Shown here: positions 24,920-33,734 of the stretch, piece after piece
Layout of the letters: every line of letters starts with the position of its first letter
How positions within the stretch are numbered: position 1 is the stretch's first letter
DNA from: Flavobacterium luteum
GTDB lineage: Bacteria; Bacteroidota; Bacteroidia; Flavobacteriales; Flavobacteriaceae
Reading direction: 5' to 3'
DNA: 64,000 nt
NCBI RefSeq assembly: GCF_008806775.1
Contig: NZ_WAEM01000002.1
Coordinates: 186,001 to 250,000, forward strand
The notes under the pieces: generated by a model
Told to the model about the DNA's origin: nothing
The model's database searches: none
What the model saw: the letters and a program-made list of their open reading frames with translations, nothing else
Made by a program: the position numbers and the translations under genes

Positions 24920-26071
24920 TTAGATACTATTCTTTCTTTGCATTTTCCACCATCGCTCTGGCAACTCTTGATTACATGCCAGCAAATATTCTTCATAAGA
25001 ACATGGTAATAACGTATTCCTTTTCAATTTATTGTTAGAGGCAGAATTAAAAGATACTTCTAACCACCATCTATCTGTTTTATTACTTTTATAAAAAATT
25101 AATTCTTCATTTTCAAAAGGAATTATATACTTCAAGTAATTTTCTTTACTTCCAAAAGGATACTCATTTGATCTGTAATGAAACCCCTCAATAAAATACC
25201 AAACAATTTGAGCCATCAAAACAGCTTCTTGCTTTGAATTATTATGATTAAAAATTCCAAAAGAAGAAACTTTATCACTTATCCCTGAATATCTTGACAA
25301 AGCACATATCTCTTTACCCGTAAAACCGTTAGGTGTAAATGTAATAAAATTACCTGAATCAGACGATTTTACAGATGTTAAATCTACTACAACGATATCG
25401 GCGTCTCTAAAGACAGGTTCTGCTATAGCAATATTATTAGAAACATCGCCCAATCTGTAAGCATCGAAAAATAATTTCTCAATTAAATCTATTTCTTCTT
25501 GAGAATTATAATAGGTTTGAAACCCAATATTACTGTAGTTAAAAAGATTATTTGGTTCGTTTACAATAATATTGGTTAAGTATGATGAGGCGAATACAAA
25601 TTCATTTTCTTTTCCCAAGTCAAATTTACTATCAATTGCAACTAAATTTACCATCTGTTCTAATTGATCATAGGCTCTATATATGGGATAGGTTAAATCC
25701 TGAGAGCCTCCAATAATAATTGGTAAAATTTTATTTTTGATTAAAGATTCTGAAACTTTTTGAAGTGCAAAATAGGTATCTTCTTTTGTATTTCCAGAAT
25801 TTATATCGCCTAAATCCGCTATTGAAATATCCCAATTTCCTGGAAACAAACTATACAATTCCTTCCTTACATAAAATAAATCGACATCATTTATTGCGTT
25901 GATGTCGCCTCTGTTTTCTATAACGCCAATAATAGCAATTTTAATTTTATCTAAATCTGGGAAATCTGATTTTGTATGTAAAACCATTTTACTCCCCAAA
26001 TGCTGAGAAGAAAGTTCTTTGACAAAATCAAGAATATTGTTATTTAAAGGAGAAAGAAAATCAAATTCCAT
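24920..26071 (-). CDS. Arginase-fold protein with degenerate metal site
   Basis: 383 residues of the ureohydrolase (arginase/agmatinase/formimidoylglutamase) fold. The three metal motifs are recognisable but altered: GGSQD at 121-125 where the family has GGxHD, DSKFD at 147-151 for DAHxD, and VVDLTSV at 228-234 for the SxDxDxxDP strand. Two metal histidines and one aspartate are therefore replaced, so a normal binuclear manganese site is unlikely. It starts 3 bases after the topA stop (same message) and precedes gldK; in Flavobacteria this order is, to my memory, conserved. Possibly a structural or regulatory pseudoenzyme. Confidence 0.8.
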   Translation of the reverse strand: MEFDFLSPLNNNILDFVKELSSQHLGSKMVLHTKSDFPDLDKIKIAIIGVIENRGDINAINDVDLFYVRKELYSLFPGNWDISIADLGDINSGNTKEDTYFALQKVSESLIKNKILPIIIGGSQDLTYPIYRAYDQLEQMVNLVAIDSKFDLGKENEFVFASSYLTNIIVNEPNNLFNYSNIGFQTYYNSQEEIDLIEKLFFDAYRLGDVSNNIAIAEPVFRDADIVVVDLTSVKSSDSGNFITFTPNGFTGKEICALSRYSGISDKVSSFGIFNHNNSKQEAVLMAQIVWYFIEGFHYRSNEYPFGSKENYLKYIIPFENEELIFYKSNKTDRWWLEVSFNSASNNKLKRNTLLPCSYEEYLLACNQELPERWWKMQRKNSI

Positions 26072-26074
26072 TGT

Positions 26075-28576
26075 TTATTTCTTTTTTGTAACTGTTTTTT
26101 TAGCCAAAGGTTTTTTTGCTGCTGCTTTTTTTGCTGGAGCTTTCTTTTCAATCATTTCCTGTACCTGAGCTAATGTTAACTTTGAGGCATCAATATCTTT
26201 ACTTAATTCTATTTTAATTTTACCTTTGGTAATTTCTGATCTTCCCCAACGTGCTTTTTGAACTAGAATACCTTCAGCTTCCCAATTATGAATTACTTTA
26301 TCAATATTTTTTTGAAGTTTGTCTTCTATTATTGTTTCTATATCTTGTTGGGATAAATTATCAAAATTATATTTGGTGCTTACATTAATAAAAATACCAT
26401 TCCATTTAAGAAAAGGACCAAATCTTCCAGTCCCTTTTTGAACACCTTCTCCTTTATATACTGCAATTGGCGCATCAGCTTCAGTTTTTTCGTCAATTAA
26501 AACTTTGGCCCTTTCTAAATCTACATCTAAAGGTTCTTCTCCTTTTGGCAAGGAAACGAATACTTTTCCAAATCTAATAAAAGGGCCAAAACGGCCTAAA
26601 CTCACTTCAACTTCTTCTCCTTTATAAGTACCTAATGCTTTCGGAAGCAAAAATAGATTCAGTGCTTCTTCCAGGGTAATATTTCCAATATTCTGTTCTG
26701 GTCGTAAACTTGCAAATTTCTTTTCTTCGTCATCAACATCTCCTATTTGAGCCATCGCTCCAAATTTTCCTAAACGAACTAAAACCGTTTTGCCAGATTC
26801 AGGATGCTTCCCCAAAATTCTTTCTCCACTTTCTCTATCGGCATTAGCCTCTACATCTTTGACATTAGGATGAAATTTATCGTAGAACTCTTGCATCATT
26901 TTAGTCCAATTGATGTTCCCTTCTGCAATCTCATCAAAATCTTGTTCTACTTTAGCTGTAAAATTATAATCTAATATATTTCCAAAATTTTTCACTAAGA
27001 AATCAGTAACAATTGTTCCAATATCAGTTGGGACCAATTTACCTTTATCAGAACCTGTATTTTCTTTTAAAATTTTATCTGAAACTTTACCCGATTGCAG
27101 TGTTAATTGAGTATAGTTTCTCTCTTGTCCTTCTAGATTTCCTTTTTCGACATAATTTCTATTAATAATAGTAGAAATAGTTGGCGCATAAGTCGAAGGA
27201 CGGCCAATTCCTAATTCCTCTAATTTTTTTACTAATGAAGCTTCTGTATATCTTGCCGCAGGACGAGAATATCTTTCGGTTGCGGTTATGTAATTATTTT
27301 GTAATTTTTCATTAACTTTCATTGCTGGCAACATCCCCTCTTGTTCATCATCGTCATCATCATTCCCTTCAAGATATACTTTTAGAAAACCTTCAAATTT
27401 AATTACTTCTCCAGATGCTGTAAAAACATCATTGTGATTATTTGCCTCTATTTTAACGTTGGTTCTTTCCAATTCAGCATCACTCATTTGAGAAGCTAAA
27501 GTCCTTTTCCAAATTAAATCATACAAACGAGCTTGGTCACGGTCAATATTTACAGAATGACGAGACATGTCTGTTGGTCGAATCGCTTCATGTGCTTCTT
27601 GAGCTCCTTTACTTTTATTTACAAAAGTTCTAGGTTTTGAAAATTCCTTTCCGTACGATTTGATAATCTCTGCTTGAGCGGCTTCCATAGCATCTTTCGA
27701 AAGATTAACGCTGTCCGTTCTCATGTATGTAATCAATCCAGCTTCATATAATCGTTGTGCCAATTGCATTGTAATTCCAACAGGCAAATAGAGTTTACGA
27801 GCTGCTTCTTGTTGCAAAGTTGAAGTTGTAAAAGGACCCGTTGGTGATTTTTTTGTAGGTTTGGTTTCTAAATCAGAAACTTTATAAGACGAGCCAATAT
27901 TCTTATTCAAGAAATCTTGGGCTTCTTTTTTTGTATTAAAATTTTTAGGCAATTTAGCTTTGAAAGACCTTCCAGCTTCATTTGTAAATTCTGCTACGAC
28001 TGAATAAGTCGCTACAGCGTTAAATTTTTGAATCTCTCTTTCTCTCTCAACAATTAATCGCACTGAAACCGATTGAACTCGTCCAGCTGACAATCCGCCT
28101 TTTATTTTTCTCCAAAGTACTGGCGATAATTCATAACCCACTAATCTATCTAAAACTCTTCTCGCTTGTTGCGCATTAACTAAATTGTAGTCAATTTCTC
28201 GGGGGTTATCAATAGCTTTTAATATTGCATTTTTGGTAATTTCGTGAAAAACAATTCGCTTGGTTTTGTTTTTATCGAGTTTCAATTCTTCAGATAGATG
28301 CCAAGATATGGCTTCTCCTTCACGATCCTCATCACTTGCTAACCAAACCATGTCAGCATTTTTAGCTAATGTTTTTAGTTTAGAAACTAATGCTTTTTTA
28401 TCTGCAGAAACTTCATATTTAGGCTTGAATCCGTTTTCAACATCAACCCCAATCTCTTTTGAAGGCAAGTCGGCAATATGACCATAACTGGATTCTACTT
28501 GGTAATCTGCGCCAAGAAATTTCTCGATGGTTTTTGCTTTTGCTGGGGACTCAACTATAACTAAATTCTTTGCCAT
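26075..28576 (-). CDS. topA: DNA topoisomerase I
   Basis: Type IA topoisomerase that relaxes negative supercoils. 833 residues: Toprim domain from LVIVESPAKAKTIEKFLG with DEDREGEAISWHL, catalytic tyrosine Tyr284 in ITYMRTDS, then RPSTYAPTI, and several C-terminal topoisomerase repeats (KFGAMAQIG, RFGPFIRFG, RFGPFLKW). These repeats lack the cysteine quartets of the E. coli zinc fingers. The last 30 residues are lysine/alanine-rich and basic, probably for DNA binding. A TACTTTTG -7 box lies at 28595-28602 on the minus strand. Confidence 0.95.
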   Translation of the reverse strand: MAKNLVIVESPAKAKTIEKFLGADYQVESSYGHIADLPSKEIGVDVENGFKPKYEVSADKKALVSKLKTLAKNADMVWLASDEDREGEAISWHLSEELKLDKNKTKRIVFHEITKNAILKAIDNPREIDYNLVNAQQARRVLDRLVGYELSPVLWRKIKGGLSAGRVQSVSVRLIVEREREIQKFNAVATYSVVAEFTNEAGRSFKAKLPKNFNTKKEAQDFLNKNIGSSYKVSDLETKPTKKSPTGPFTTSTLQQEAARKLYLPVGITMQLAQRLYEAGLITYMRTDSVNLSKDAMEAAQAEIIKSYGKEFSKPRTFVNKSKGAQEAHEAIRPTDMSRHSVNIDRDQARLYDLIWKRTLASQMSDAELERTNVKIEANNHNDVFTASGEVIKFEGFLKVYLEGNDDDDDEQEGMLPAMKVNEKLQNNYITATERYSRPAARYTEASLVKKLEELGIGRPSTYAPTISTIINRNYVEKGNLEGQERNYTQLTLQSGKVSDKILKENTGSDKGKLVPTDIGTIVTDFLVKNFGNILDYNFTAKVEQDFDEIAEGNINWTKMMQEFYDKFHPNVKDVEANADRESGERILGKHPESGKTVLVRLGKFGAMAQIGDVDDEEKKFASLRPEQNIGNITLEEALNLFLLPKALGTYKGEEVEVSLGRFGPFIRFGKVFVSLPKGEEPLDVDLERAKVLIDEKTEADAPIAVYKGEGVQKGTGRFGPFLKWNGIFINVSTKYNFDNLSQQDIETIIEDKLQKNIDKVIHNWEAEGILVQKARWGRSEITKGKIKIELSKDIDASKLTLAQVQEMIEKKAPAKKAAAKKPLAKKTVTKKK

Positions 28577-28594
28577 TGGTTTGTTTTTCTAGGG

Positions 28595-28602
28595 CAAAAG
28601 TA
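28595..28602 (-). promoter_or_regulatory. -7 box of topA
   Basis: TACTTTTG on the minus strand, 18 bases before the topA ATG, matches TAnnTTTG. A -33 TTG is not evident. The 257 bases from here to miaB hold nothing else but the miaB promoter region. Confidence 0.45.
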
Positions 28603-28806
28603 GGAGATTTTTTTAAATATTATCCTTTTGAAGTAATTTTTGACTCATATAAATTAGAAAATTATCTATTCCTGAAAATTTAGTTATAGATTTTTAGCCT
28701 TGATGAAGTATAAAACTATTCTCAAAAACAAAAAAGGTTTTTGTATTAATAAAGTCAATTTAAAAATATCAAATAGTATTTTATGAAAATTTTGTTAAAA
28801 CAAAAC

Positions 28807-28845
28807 TGACACATTGTCATATTTGTCGAAATTGCATTATCTTTG
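28807..28845 (+). promoter_or_regulatory. miaB promoter with TGACA/TGTCA palindrome
   Basis: TGACA-CAT-TGTCA palindrome (28807-28819) followed after 12 bases by TTGCATTATCTTTG (28832-28845). It contains the -7 box TATCTTTG (28838-28845) with TTG at 28814-28816 (21-base spacing), 17 bases before the ATG. The same TTGTCA-N12-TKGCAT layout precedes groES. Confidence 0.55.
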
Positions 28846-28862
28846 CGTTCTGAAAAGATGTG

Positions 28863-30308
28863 ATGGAAAAAATTATTGAAGAAAGTAAGCAAGGTAAAAG
28901 TCTTGTACTGGCGTTTAACCCCGAAAACACTAAAAAACTTTTTATAGAGAGTTATGGTTGCGCTATGAATTTTTCAGATAGCGAGATTGTAGCTTCTATA
29001 TTGTCTGGAAACGGCTATAATACAACAAATAATCTCGAAGAAGCCGATTTAGTGTTAGTAAACACGTGTTCCATTCGAGACAAAGCGGAACAAACTATTC
29101 GCAAACGTTTAGAGAAATACAATGCCGTAAAACGGGTTAATCCAAAAATGAAAGTAGGTGTTTTAGGCTGTATGGCAGAACGTTTGAAAGATAAATTTCT
29201 TGAAGAAGAAAAAATCGTGGACTTAGTTGTAGGTCCAGATTCCTATAAAGATTTACCTAATTTATTGAACGAGGTTGAAGAAGGTCGTGATGCAATAAAC
29301 GTGATATTAAGTAAAGATGAAACCTATGGCGATATTTCGCCTGTACGATTAATGAGCAACGGAATTACTGCACTAGTTTCAATTACTCGTGGTTGCGATA
29401 ATATGTGTACATTTTGCGTAGTGCCTTTTACTCGCGGCAGAGAACGCAGTCGTGAACCCCAAAGTATTATGGGAGAAATTCAAGATTTATGGGACAATGG
29501 TTTTAAGGAAATTACACTTTTAGGTCAAAATGTAGACAGTTACTTATGGTACGGTGGTGGTTTAAAAAAAGATTTTGAAAACGCTACCGAAATGCAAAAA
29601 GTAACTGCTGTTGATTTTGACCAATTACTAGAAATGGTAGCGATTGGTTTTCCTAAAATGCGTATTCGCTTTTCGACTTCTAACCCTCAAGACATGCATG
29701 AAAGCGTGCTACATGTCATTGCTAAATATAAAAATATTTGTAAGCATATTCACTTGCCCGTACAATCAGGAAGCAATAGAATCCTTAAAGAAATGAACCG
29801 CTTGCATACTCGTGAGGAATACATGTTATTAATTGATAAAATTAGAGCTATTATTCCAAATGCTTCGATTAGTCAAGATATGATTGCAGGTTTTCCTACT
29901 GAAACCGAAGATGACCATCAAGACACCATGAGTTTGATGAACTATGTAAAATACAACTTTGGTTACATGTATTCATATTCCGAACGACCTGGCACTTTGG
30001 CTGGACGCAAAATGAAAGATGATGTTCCAGAAGAAACAAAAGCAAGAAGATTGCAAGAAATAGTCGATTTACAACAAAAACATTCTTGGTTTCGTTCGGA
30101 AGAATTTATAGGACAAACGGTAGAAGTTTTGGTTGAAAAAGTTTCGAAAAAATCGGCTGAAGAGTTTTCAGGAAGAAATTCACAAAGTATTACTGTAGTT
30201 TTCCCAAAAGAGAATTATAAAAAAGGTGATTTTGTGAATGTAAAGATTATGAGTTGCACGAGCGGAACTTTAAAAGGAGAAGCTGTTGGATTAAGTGATA
30301 TGAATTAA
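28863..30308 (+). CDS. miaB: tRNA-2-methylthio-N6-dimethylallyladenosine synthase MiaB
   Basis: Radical-SAM methylthiotransferase that modifies A37 of tRNAs reading UNN codons. From ATG at 28863 (a GTG directly before is less likely) it has the three methylthiotransferase parts: UPF0004 domain with ESYGCAMNFSDSE, NTCSIR and LGCMAERLK supplying the auxiliary cluster cysteines; radical-SAM motif GCDNMCTFCVVPF; and a C-terminal TRAM domain. Length 481 is normal for Bacteroidota. First gene of a plus-strand run through groEL. Confidence 0.95.
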   Translation: MEKIIEESKQGKSLVLAFNPENTKKLFIESYGCAMNFSDSEIVASILSGNGYNTTNNLEEADLVLVNTCSIRDKAEQTIRKRLEKYNAVKRVNPKMKVGVLGCMAERLKDKFLEEEKIVDLVVGPDSYKDLPNLLNEVEEGRDAINVILSKDETYGDISPVRLMSNGITALVSITRGCDNMCTFCVVPFTRGRERSREPQSIMGEIQDLWDNGFKEITLLGQNVDSYLWYGGGLKKDFENATEMQKVTAVDFDQLLEMVAIGFPKMRIRFSTSNPQDMHESVLHVIAKYKNICKHIHLPVQSGSNRILKEMNRLHTREEYMLLIDKIRAIIPNASISQDMIAGFPTETEDDHQDTMSLMNYVKYNFGYMYSYSERPGTLAGRKMKDDVPEETKARRLQEIVDLQQKHSWFRSEEFIGQTVEVLVEKVSKKSAEEFSGRNSQSITVVFPKENYKKGDFVNVKIMSCTSGTLKGEAVGLSDMN

Positions 30309-30310
30309 AA

Positions 30311-30388
30311 AAAATGGATAATTGATAATGGATAATTTCTAAATCCGAAATTAAACATCCATTGTTAATTGTCAATTATCAATTGAAT
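30311..30388. repeat. ATTGATAATT-type imperfect inverted repeat
   Basis: The spacer between miaB and the sigma-54 activator gene is filled by GGATAATTGATAATGGATAA (30316-30335) and, downstream, an imperfect reverse copy (TCCATTGTTAATTGTCAATT from 30358). It could fold into a weak AT hairpin. Related ATTGATAATTA units follow the same gene at 31656-31686. Confidence 0.5.
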
Positions 30389-30392
30389 AAAA

Positions 30393-31652
30393 ATGGAAAC
30401 AGTTCAATCAATAAAACAACGATTTGAAATTATTGGGAATGACCCAAAACTCAATCGCGCGATAGAGAAAGCCATTCAAGTTGCTCCTACCGATATTTCG
30501 GTTTTAGTAGCAGGAGAAAGTGGCGTAGGAAAAGAAAATATTCCTAAAATCATTCACGCGCTCTCTCATCGCAAACACGGAAAATACATCGCAGTAAATT
30601 GTGGTGCCATTCCAGAAGGAACCATTGATAGCGAACTTTTTGGTCACGAAAAAGGCGCTTTTACGGGAGCTACAAATACTCGAGAGGGTTATTTTGAAGT
30701 AGCCGATGGCGGAACTATTTTCTTAGACGAAGTAGGTGAATTGCCATTGACTACACAAGTGCGTTTACTTCGGATTCTAGAAAATGGGGAGTTTTTAAAA
30801 GTAGGGTCTTCGCAAGTACAAAAAACTAATGTGCGTATTGTTGCTGCAACCAATGTAAATTTGTTTACTGCAATAGAGAAAGGTAAATTTCGGGAAGATT
30901 TATATTATCGATTGAGTACCGTTGACATAACTTTGCCTCCTTTACGGGAGCGAAAAGAAGACATTCATTTGCTTTTTAGAAAATTTGCTGCCGATTTTGC
31001 TCATAAATATAAGATGCCTCCTTTAAAATTAGATGACAATGCTGTTCAGGTTTTGCAAAAATTTCGTTGGAGCGGAAACATTCGCCAATTGCGAAACGTG
31101 GCCGAACAAATTTCGGTTTTAGAAACCAATAGAGACATTTCTAGTGCTACTTTACAATCCTATTTACCAACAGAAGGAAGTAATTTACCTTCAGTCATTA
31201 AAGATCATCGAAAAGCCGAAAGTGATTTCAGTACCGAAAGAGATATTTTGTATAAAGTGCTTTTTGATATGAAAAGCGATTTGAACGATCTGAAAAAACT
31301 GACTTTAGAATTGATGAAAAACGGTGCAGCAAAAGCACAGGAAATAAATCCGAATTTAATTCAGAAAATATACGGCTCAAAAGAAAATGAAAGTGAAATT
31401 TCATTTGAAGAAGAGCCAAGAACTCCAGTTTTCACAACCCAAAACTCAGAGGATGACTTTGAAGAAAATGATGATAATTACTTATTTGCCGAAACGATAG
31501 AAGAGGAAGAAGTATTGCGTTTAGAACAAAAAGAAATTGAAATGATTAAAAAATCATTAGAAAAAAACAAAGGGAAACGCAAAGCTGCAGCCGATGAACT
31601 CGGCATTTCTGAAAGAACTTTGTATCGAAAAATTAAACAGTTTGATTTGTAA
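30393..31652 (+). CDS. Sigma-54-dependent transcriptional activator
   Basis: 419 residues. AAA+ domain from the N-terminus: Walker A GESGVGKE (41-48), the sigma-54 contact loop GAFTGA (88-93), Walker B GGTIFLDEVGELP, and REDLYYRLSTVDITLPPLRE. The C-terminus is a Fis-type helix-turn-helix (GKRKAAADELGISERTLYRK). There is no receiver, GAF or PAS domain before the AAA+ part, so it belongs to the group controlled by expression or a partner protein. A long acidic linker (about 330-385) separates the domains. Targets unknown; groES downstream has a TGGCAT element resembling a -24 box. Confidence 0.92.
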   Translation: METVQSIKQRFEIIGNDPKLNRAIEKAIQVAPTDISVLVAGESGVGKENIPKIIHALSHRKHGKYIAVNCGAIPEGTIDSELFGHEKGAFTGATNTREGYFEVADGGTIFLDEVGELPLTTQVRLLRILENGEFLKVGSSQVQKTNVRIVAATNVNLFTAIEKGKFREDLYYRLSTVDITLPPLRERKEDIHLLFRKFAADFAHKYKMPPLKLDDNAVQVLQKFRWSGNIRQLRNVAEQISVLETNRDISSATLQSYLPTEGSNLPSVIKDHRKAESDFSTERDILYKVLFDMKSDLNDLKKLTLELMKNGAAKAQEINPNLIQKIYGSKENESEISFEEEPRTPVFTTQNSEDDFEENDDNYLFAETIEEEEVLRLEQKEIEMIKKSLEKNKGKRKAAADELGISERTLYRKIKQFDL

Positions 31653-31655
31653 GCA

Positions 31656-31686
31656 AATTGATAATTAAAAAAATTGATAATTAACC
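31656..31686. repeat. Direct repeat of ATTGATAATTA
   Basis: AAATTGATAATTA occurs twice in tandem (near 31656 and 31671) after the sigma-54 activator stop codon, similar to units before that gene. Confidence 0.45.
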
Positions 31687-31705
31687 ATTGTAATGAATAT
31701 CTTTG
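31674..31705 (+). promoter_or_regulatory. Promoter of lptE
   Basis: TTG (31674-31676), 21 bases, TATCTTTG (31698-31705), ending 17 bases before the lptE ATG. Suggests an internal start in the miaB-groEL run. Confidence 0.5.
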
Positions 31706-31722
31706 TCCTGTTATTTTAGAAA

Positions 31723-32226
31723 ATGAATTACATTAAATCTATACTCTTTTTACTTACCGCCTTTAGCTTCAACAGTTGCTCGGTTTATAACTTTACTGGA
31801 ACTGGGAAAATTGATGCTAAAACTTTTCAAGTAAATTACTTTCGCAATAATGCGCCGTTAATTGAACCTGGAATTGAACGAACATTTACTTTAGAATTAC
31901 AGGATTTAATTCAAAATCAAACCAATTTAAATTTAGTAAATTCAGGAGGCGATTTGACTTATGAAGGTGAGATTATTGATTACAGAATTAGTCCAACAAC
32001 TGCAACCGCAGATCAAAGAGCGGCACAAAGCAAATTAACCATTTCAATAAAAGTTCGATTTACCAATAAAAATAAAGAAGCCGATAATTTTGAGAAAACA
32101 TTTTCATTTTTCCACAATTATACAGGAACTGACCAATTAGTAGGTGCTAAGCTAACAGCAGCATTGGATGAAATTTTCGAAAGAATTACTCAAGATATTT
32201 TTAATGAATCGCTTGCAAAATGGTAA
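31723..32226 (+). CDS. lptE: LptE-like LPS assembly lipoprotein
   Basis: 167 residues with a lipoprotein signal ending FSFNSC (Cys near 19), then the LptE-type fold: FRNNAPLIEPGIERTFTLEL and LVNSGGDLTYEGEIIDYRIS, with two helices at the C-terminus (LTAALDEIFERITQDIF). LptE plugs the LptD barrel that places lipopolysaccharide in the outer leaflet. Identified by the small motif set and the miaB-sigma54-lptE-TPR-secG order that I recall from Flavobacteria. Confidence 0.8.
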   Translation: MNYIKSILFLLTAFSFNSCSVYNFTGTGKIDAKTFQVNYFRNNAPLIEPGIERTFTLELQDLIQNQTNLNLVNSGGDLTYEGEIIDYRISPTTATADQRAAQSKLTISIKVRFTNKNKEADNFEKTFSFFHNYTGTDQLVGAKLTAALDEIFERITQDIFNESLAKW

Positions 32227-32269
32227 ATTTTAGAGTTAATTTGTTCATTGATAAAAACTAGAACTTATT

Positions 32270-33229
32270 TTGAACGTAATTGAATATACTTCCTTAATAA
32301 ATAATCCGAATGCTATAAATGACATTCAGAGTATTACCTTGGAAAAAATTGCGCAAGAATTTCCTTATTTCCAGAGCGCTCGAGCATTATATCTAAAAGG
32401 ATTATACAATCAAAATAGCTTTAAATACAATTATGCATTAAAAATAACAGCAGCCCATACTACAGACAGAACTGTTTTATTTGATTTTATTACTTCGGAT
32501 TCATTTGTAACCATACACAAAGGATTGTACGATAAAAAAGTAGCCGAATTACTAGATATTTCTGTAAATGAAAATGAAATTATTAATGCTGAGAACTCTA
32601 AATTAGAACAAAGAATAAATACAGTAGAGGAATCGATTCTTATTTCTATTAAAAATGCAACTCCAGTTGTAGAAGAAGAAGTTCTTGTAGTAGAAGAAAA
32701 AATTATAGAAAAGGCAGAATACAGAATTCCTTCTGAAAAAGATTATGTTGCTATTGAAACTATTGAAGTAGAAAAAACAAAAGATAGTATTGTCGAAAAT
32801 CTAGAAATAGGTAAACCATTAGTTTTTTCTAAAAACGAAAAACATTCATTTCAAGAATGGTTGCAATTATCTAAGTTAAAACCAATAATTAGAGAAGAAG
32901 AACATACTGAAATAGAAAATGAAAACCCTTCTGAAGTAGATTTCGAGAAGCAAAAAAAAAACGAATTAATTGACAAGTTTATCGAAACTAGTCCTAAAAT
33001 CCCTCCTGTTAAGCATGATTCTCCAATAAATACTTTTGTTTTTGAGCCAAGTATCTCGAATACCTCCTACTTGATGACCGAAACTTTAGCTAGAGTATAT
33101 TTAGAACAAAAAAAATATCAAAAAGCAATTCAAGCATATCAAATATTAATTTTGAAATATCCAGAAAAAAGTAGTTTCTTTGCAGACCGAATTTTAGATA
33201 TTAAAAATTTACAACAAAATAATAAATAA
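32270..33229 (+). CDS. TPR-containing protein of unknown function
   Basis: 319 residues. The N-terminal part (FPYFQSARALYLKGLYNQ) and C-terminal part (ETLARVYLEQKKYQKAIQAY then ILKYPEKSSFFADRI) are helical TPR-like repeats; the middle is an acidic, valine/glutamate-rich linker (residues about 125-240). No signal peptide. The start codon is TTG at 32270, since no ATG precedes the conserved N-terminus. Ends two bases before secG. The role is unknown; its constant neighbourhood with lptE and secG hints at envelope biogenesis. Confidence 0.7.
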   Translation: MNVIEYTSLINNPNAINDIQSITLEKIAQEFPYFQSARALYLKGLYNQNSFKYNYALKITAAHTTDRTVLFDFITSDSFVTIHKGLYDKKVAELLDISVNENEIINAENSKLEQRINTVEESILISIKNATPVVEEEVLVVEEKIIEKAEYRIPSEKDYVAIETIEVEKTKDSIVENLEIGKPLVFSKNEKHSFQEWLQLSKLKPIIREEEHTEIENENPSEVDFEKQKKNELIDKFIETSPKIPPVKHDSPINTFVFEPSISNTSYLMTETLARVYLEQKKYQKAIQAYQILILKYPEKSSFFADRILDIKNLQQNNK

Positions 33230-33231
33230 CA

Positions 33232-33594
33232 ATGAGCACATTTTCAATTTTTTTAGTTTTAATAACAATCGTTTGTTTCCTATTAATCATAGTGGTTATG
33301 GTTCAAAATCCTAAAGGTGGAGGATTATCATCTTCATTAGGAGGATCTCAAATGATGGGTGGCGTACAAAAAACTACTGACTTTTTAGATAAAAGCACTT
33401 GGACACTAGCCACAATACTAATTGCATTAATTTTATTGTCGAGTTTAAGTTTTACAGGAAGCTTAAGCGATAATGACTCTAAAATTATTGACCAAACAGA
33501 TGCAACAACTCCCAAAACAGAAACTCCTGCATCTAAAAACGAGAAAACTAAAACTGACGTGCCAGCTGTACCAGTTGCACCAGTAAAAAAATAA
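33232..33594 (+). CDS. secG: Preprotein translocase subunit SecG
   Basis: Small SecYEG subunit. 120 residues with two membrane helices (about 4-24 and 56-77) and the SecG signature between them: MVQNPKGGGLSSSLGGSQMM, then a DFLDKSTWTLATILIAL helix start. The C-terminal 35 residues form a proline/lysine/threonine-rich tail typical of Bacteroidota SecG. A strong hairpin terminator follows. Confidence 0.93.
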   Translation: MSTFSIFLVLITIVCFLLIIVVMVQNPKGGGLSSSLGGSQMMGGVQKTTDFLDKSTWTLATILIALILLSSLSFTGSLSDNDSKIIDQTDATTPKTETPASKNEKTKTDVPAVPVAPVKK

Positions 33595-33614
33595 TTTCCA
33601 ATTAAAATATAGAT

Positions 33615-33648
33615 AATGCCAGCTTGTCAATGCTGGCATTTTTTTTAA
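33615..33648 (+). terminator. Terminator after secG
   Basis: Stem AATGCCAGC / GCTGGCATT with an 8-base loop and T8 on the plus strand. It separates secG from the groES promoter. Confidence 0.85.
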
Positions 33649-33654
33649 GTAAAA

Positions 33655-33686
33655 TTGTCAGTTATAAAGGGCTGGCATAATTTCTG
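33655..33686 (+). promoter_or_regulatory. groES upstream element TTGTCA-N12-TGGCAT
   Basis: TTGTCA (33655-33660), 12 bases, TGGCATAATTTCTG (33673-33686). Same arrangement as before miaB. TGGCAT resembles a sigma-54 -24 box, but the -12 part reads CTGAA rather than TTGCA. No standard TAnnTTTG lies nearby. Confidence 0.4.
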
Positions 33687-33734
33687 AACCTGATTATTTA
33701 TTAAATTTAACATAACAATAAACATAAAATTATT

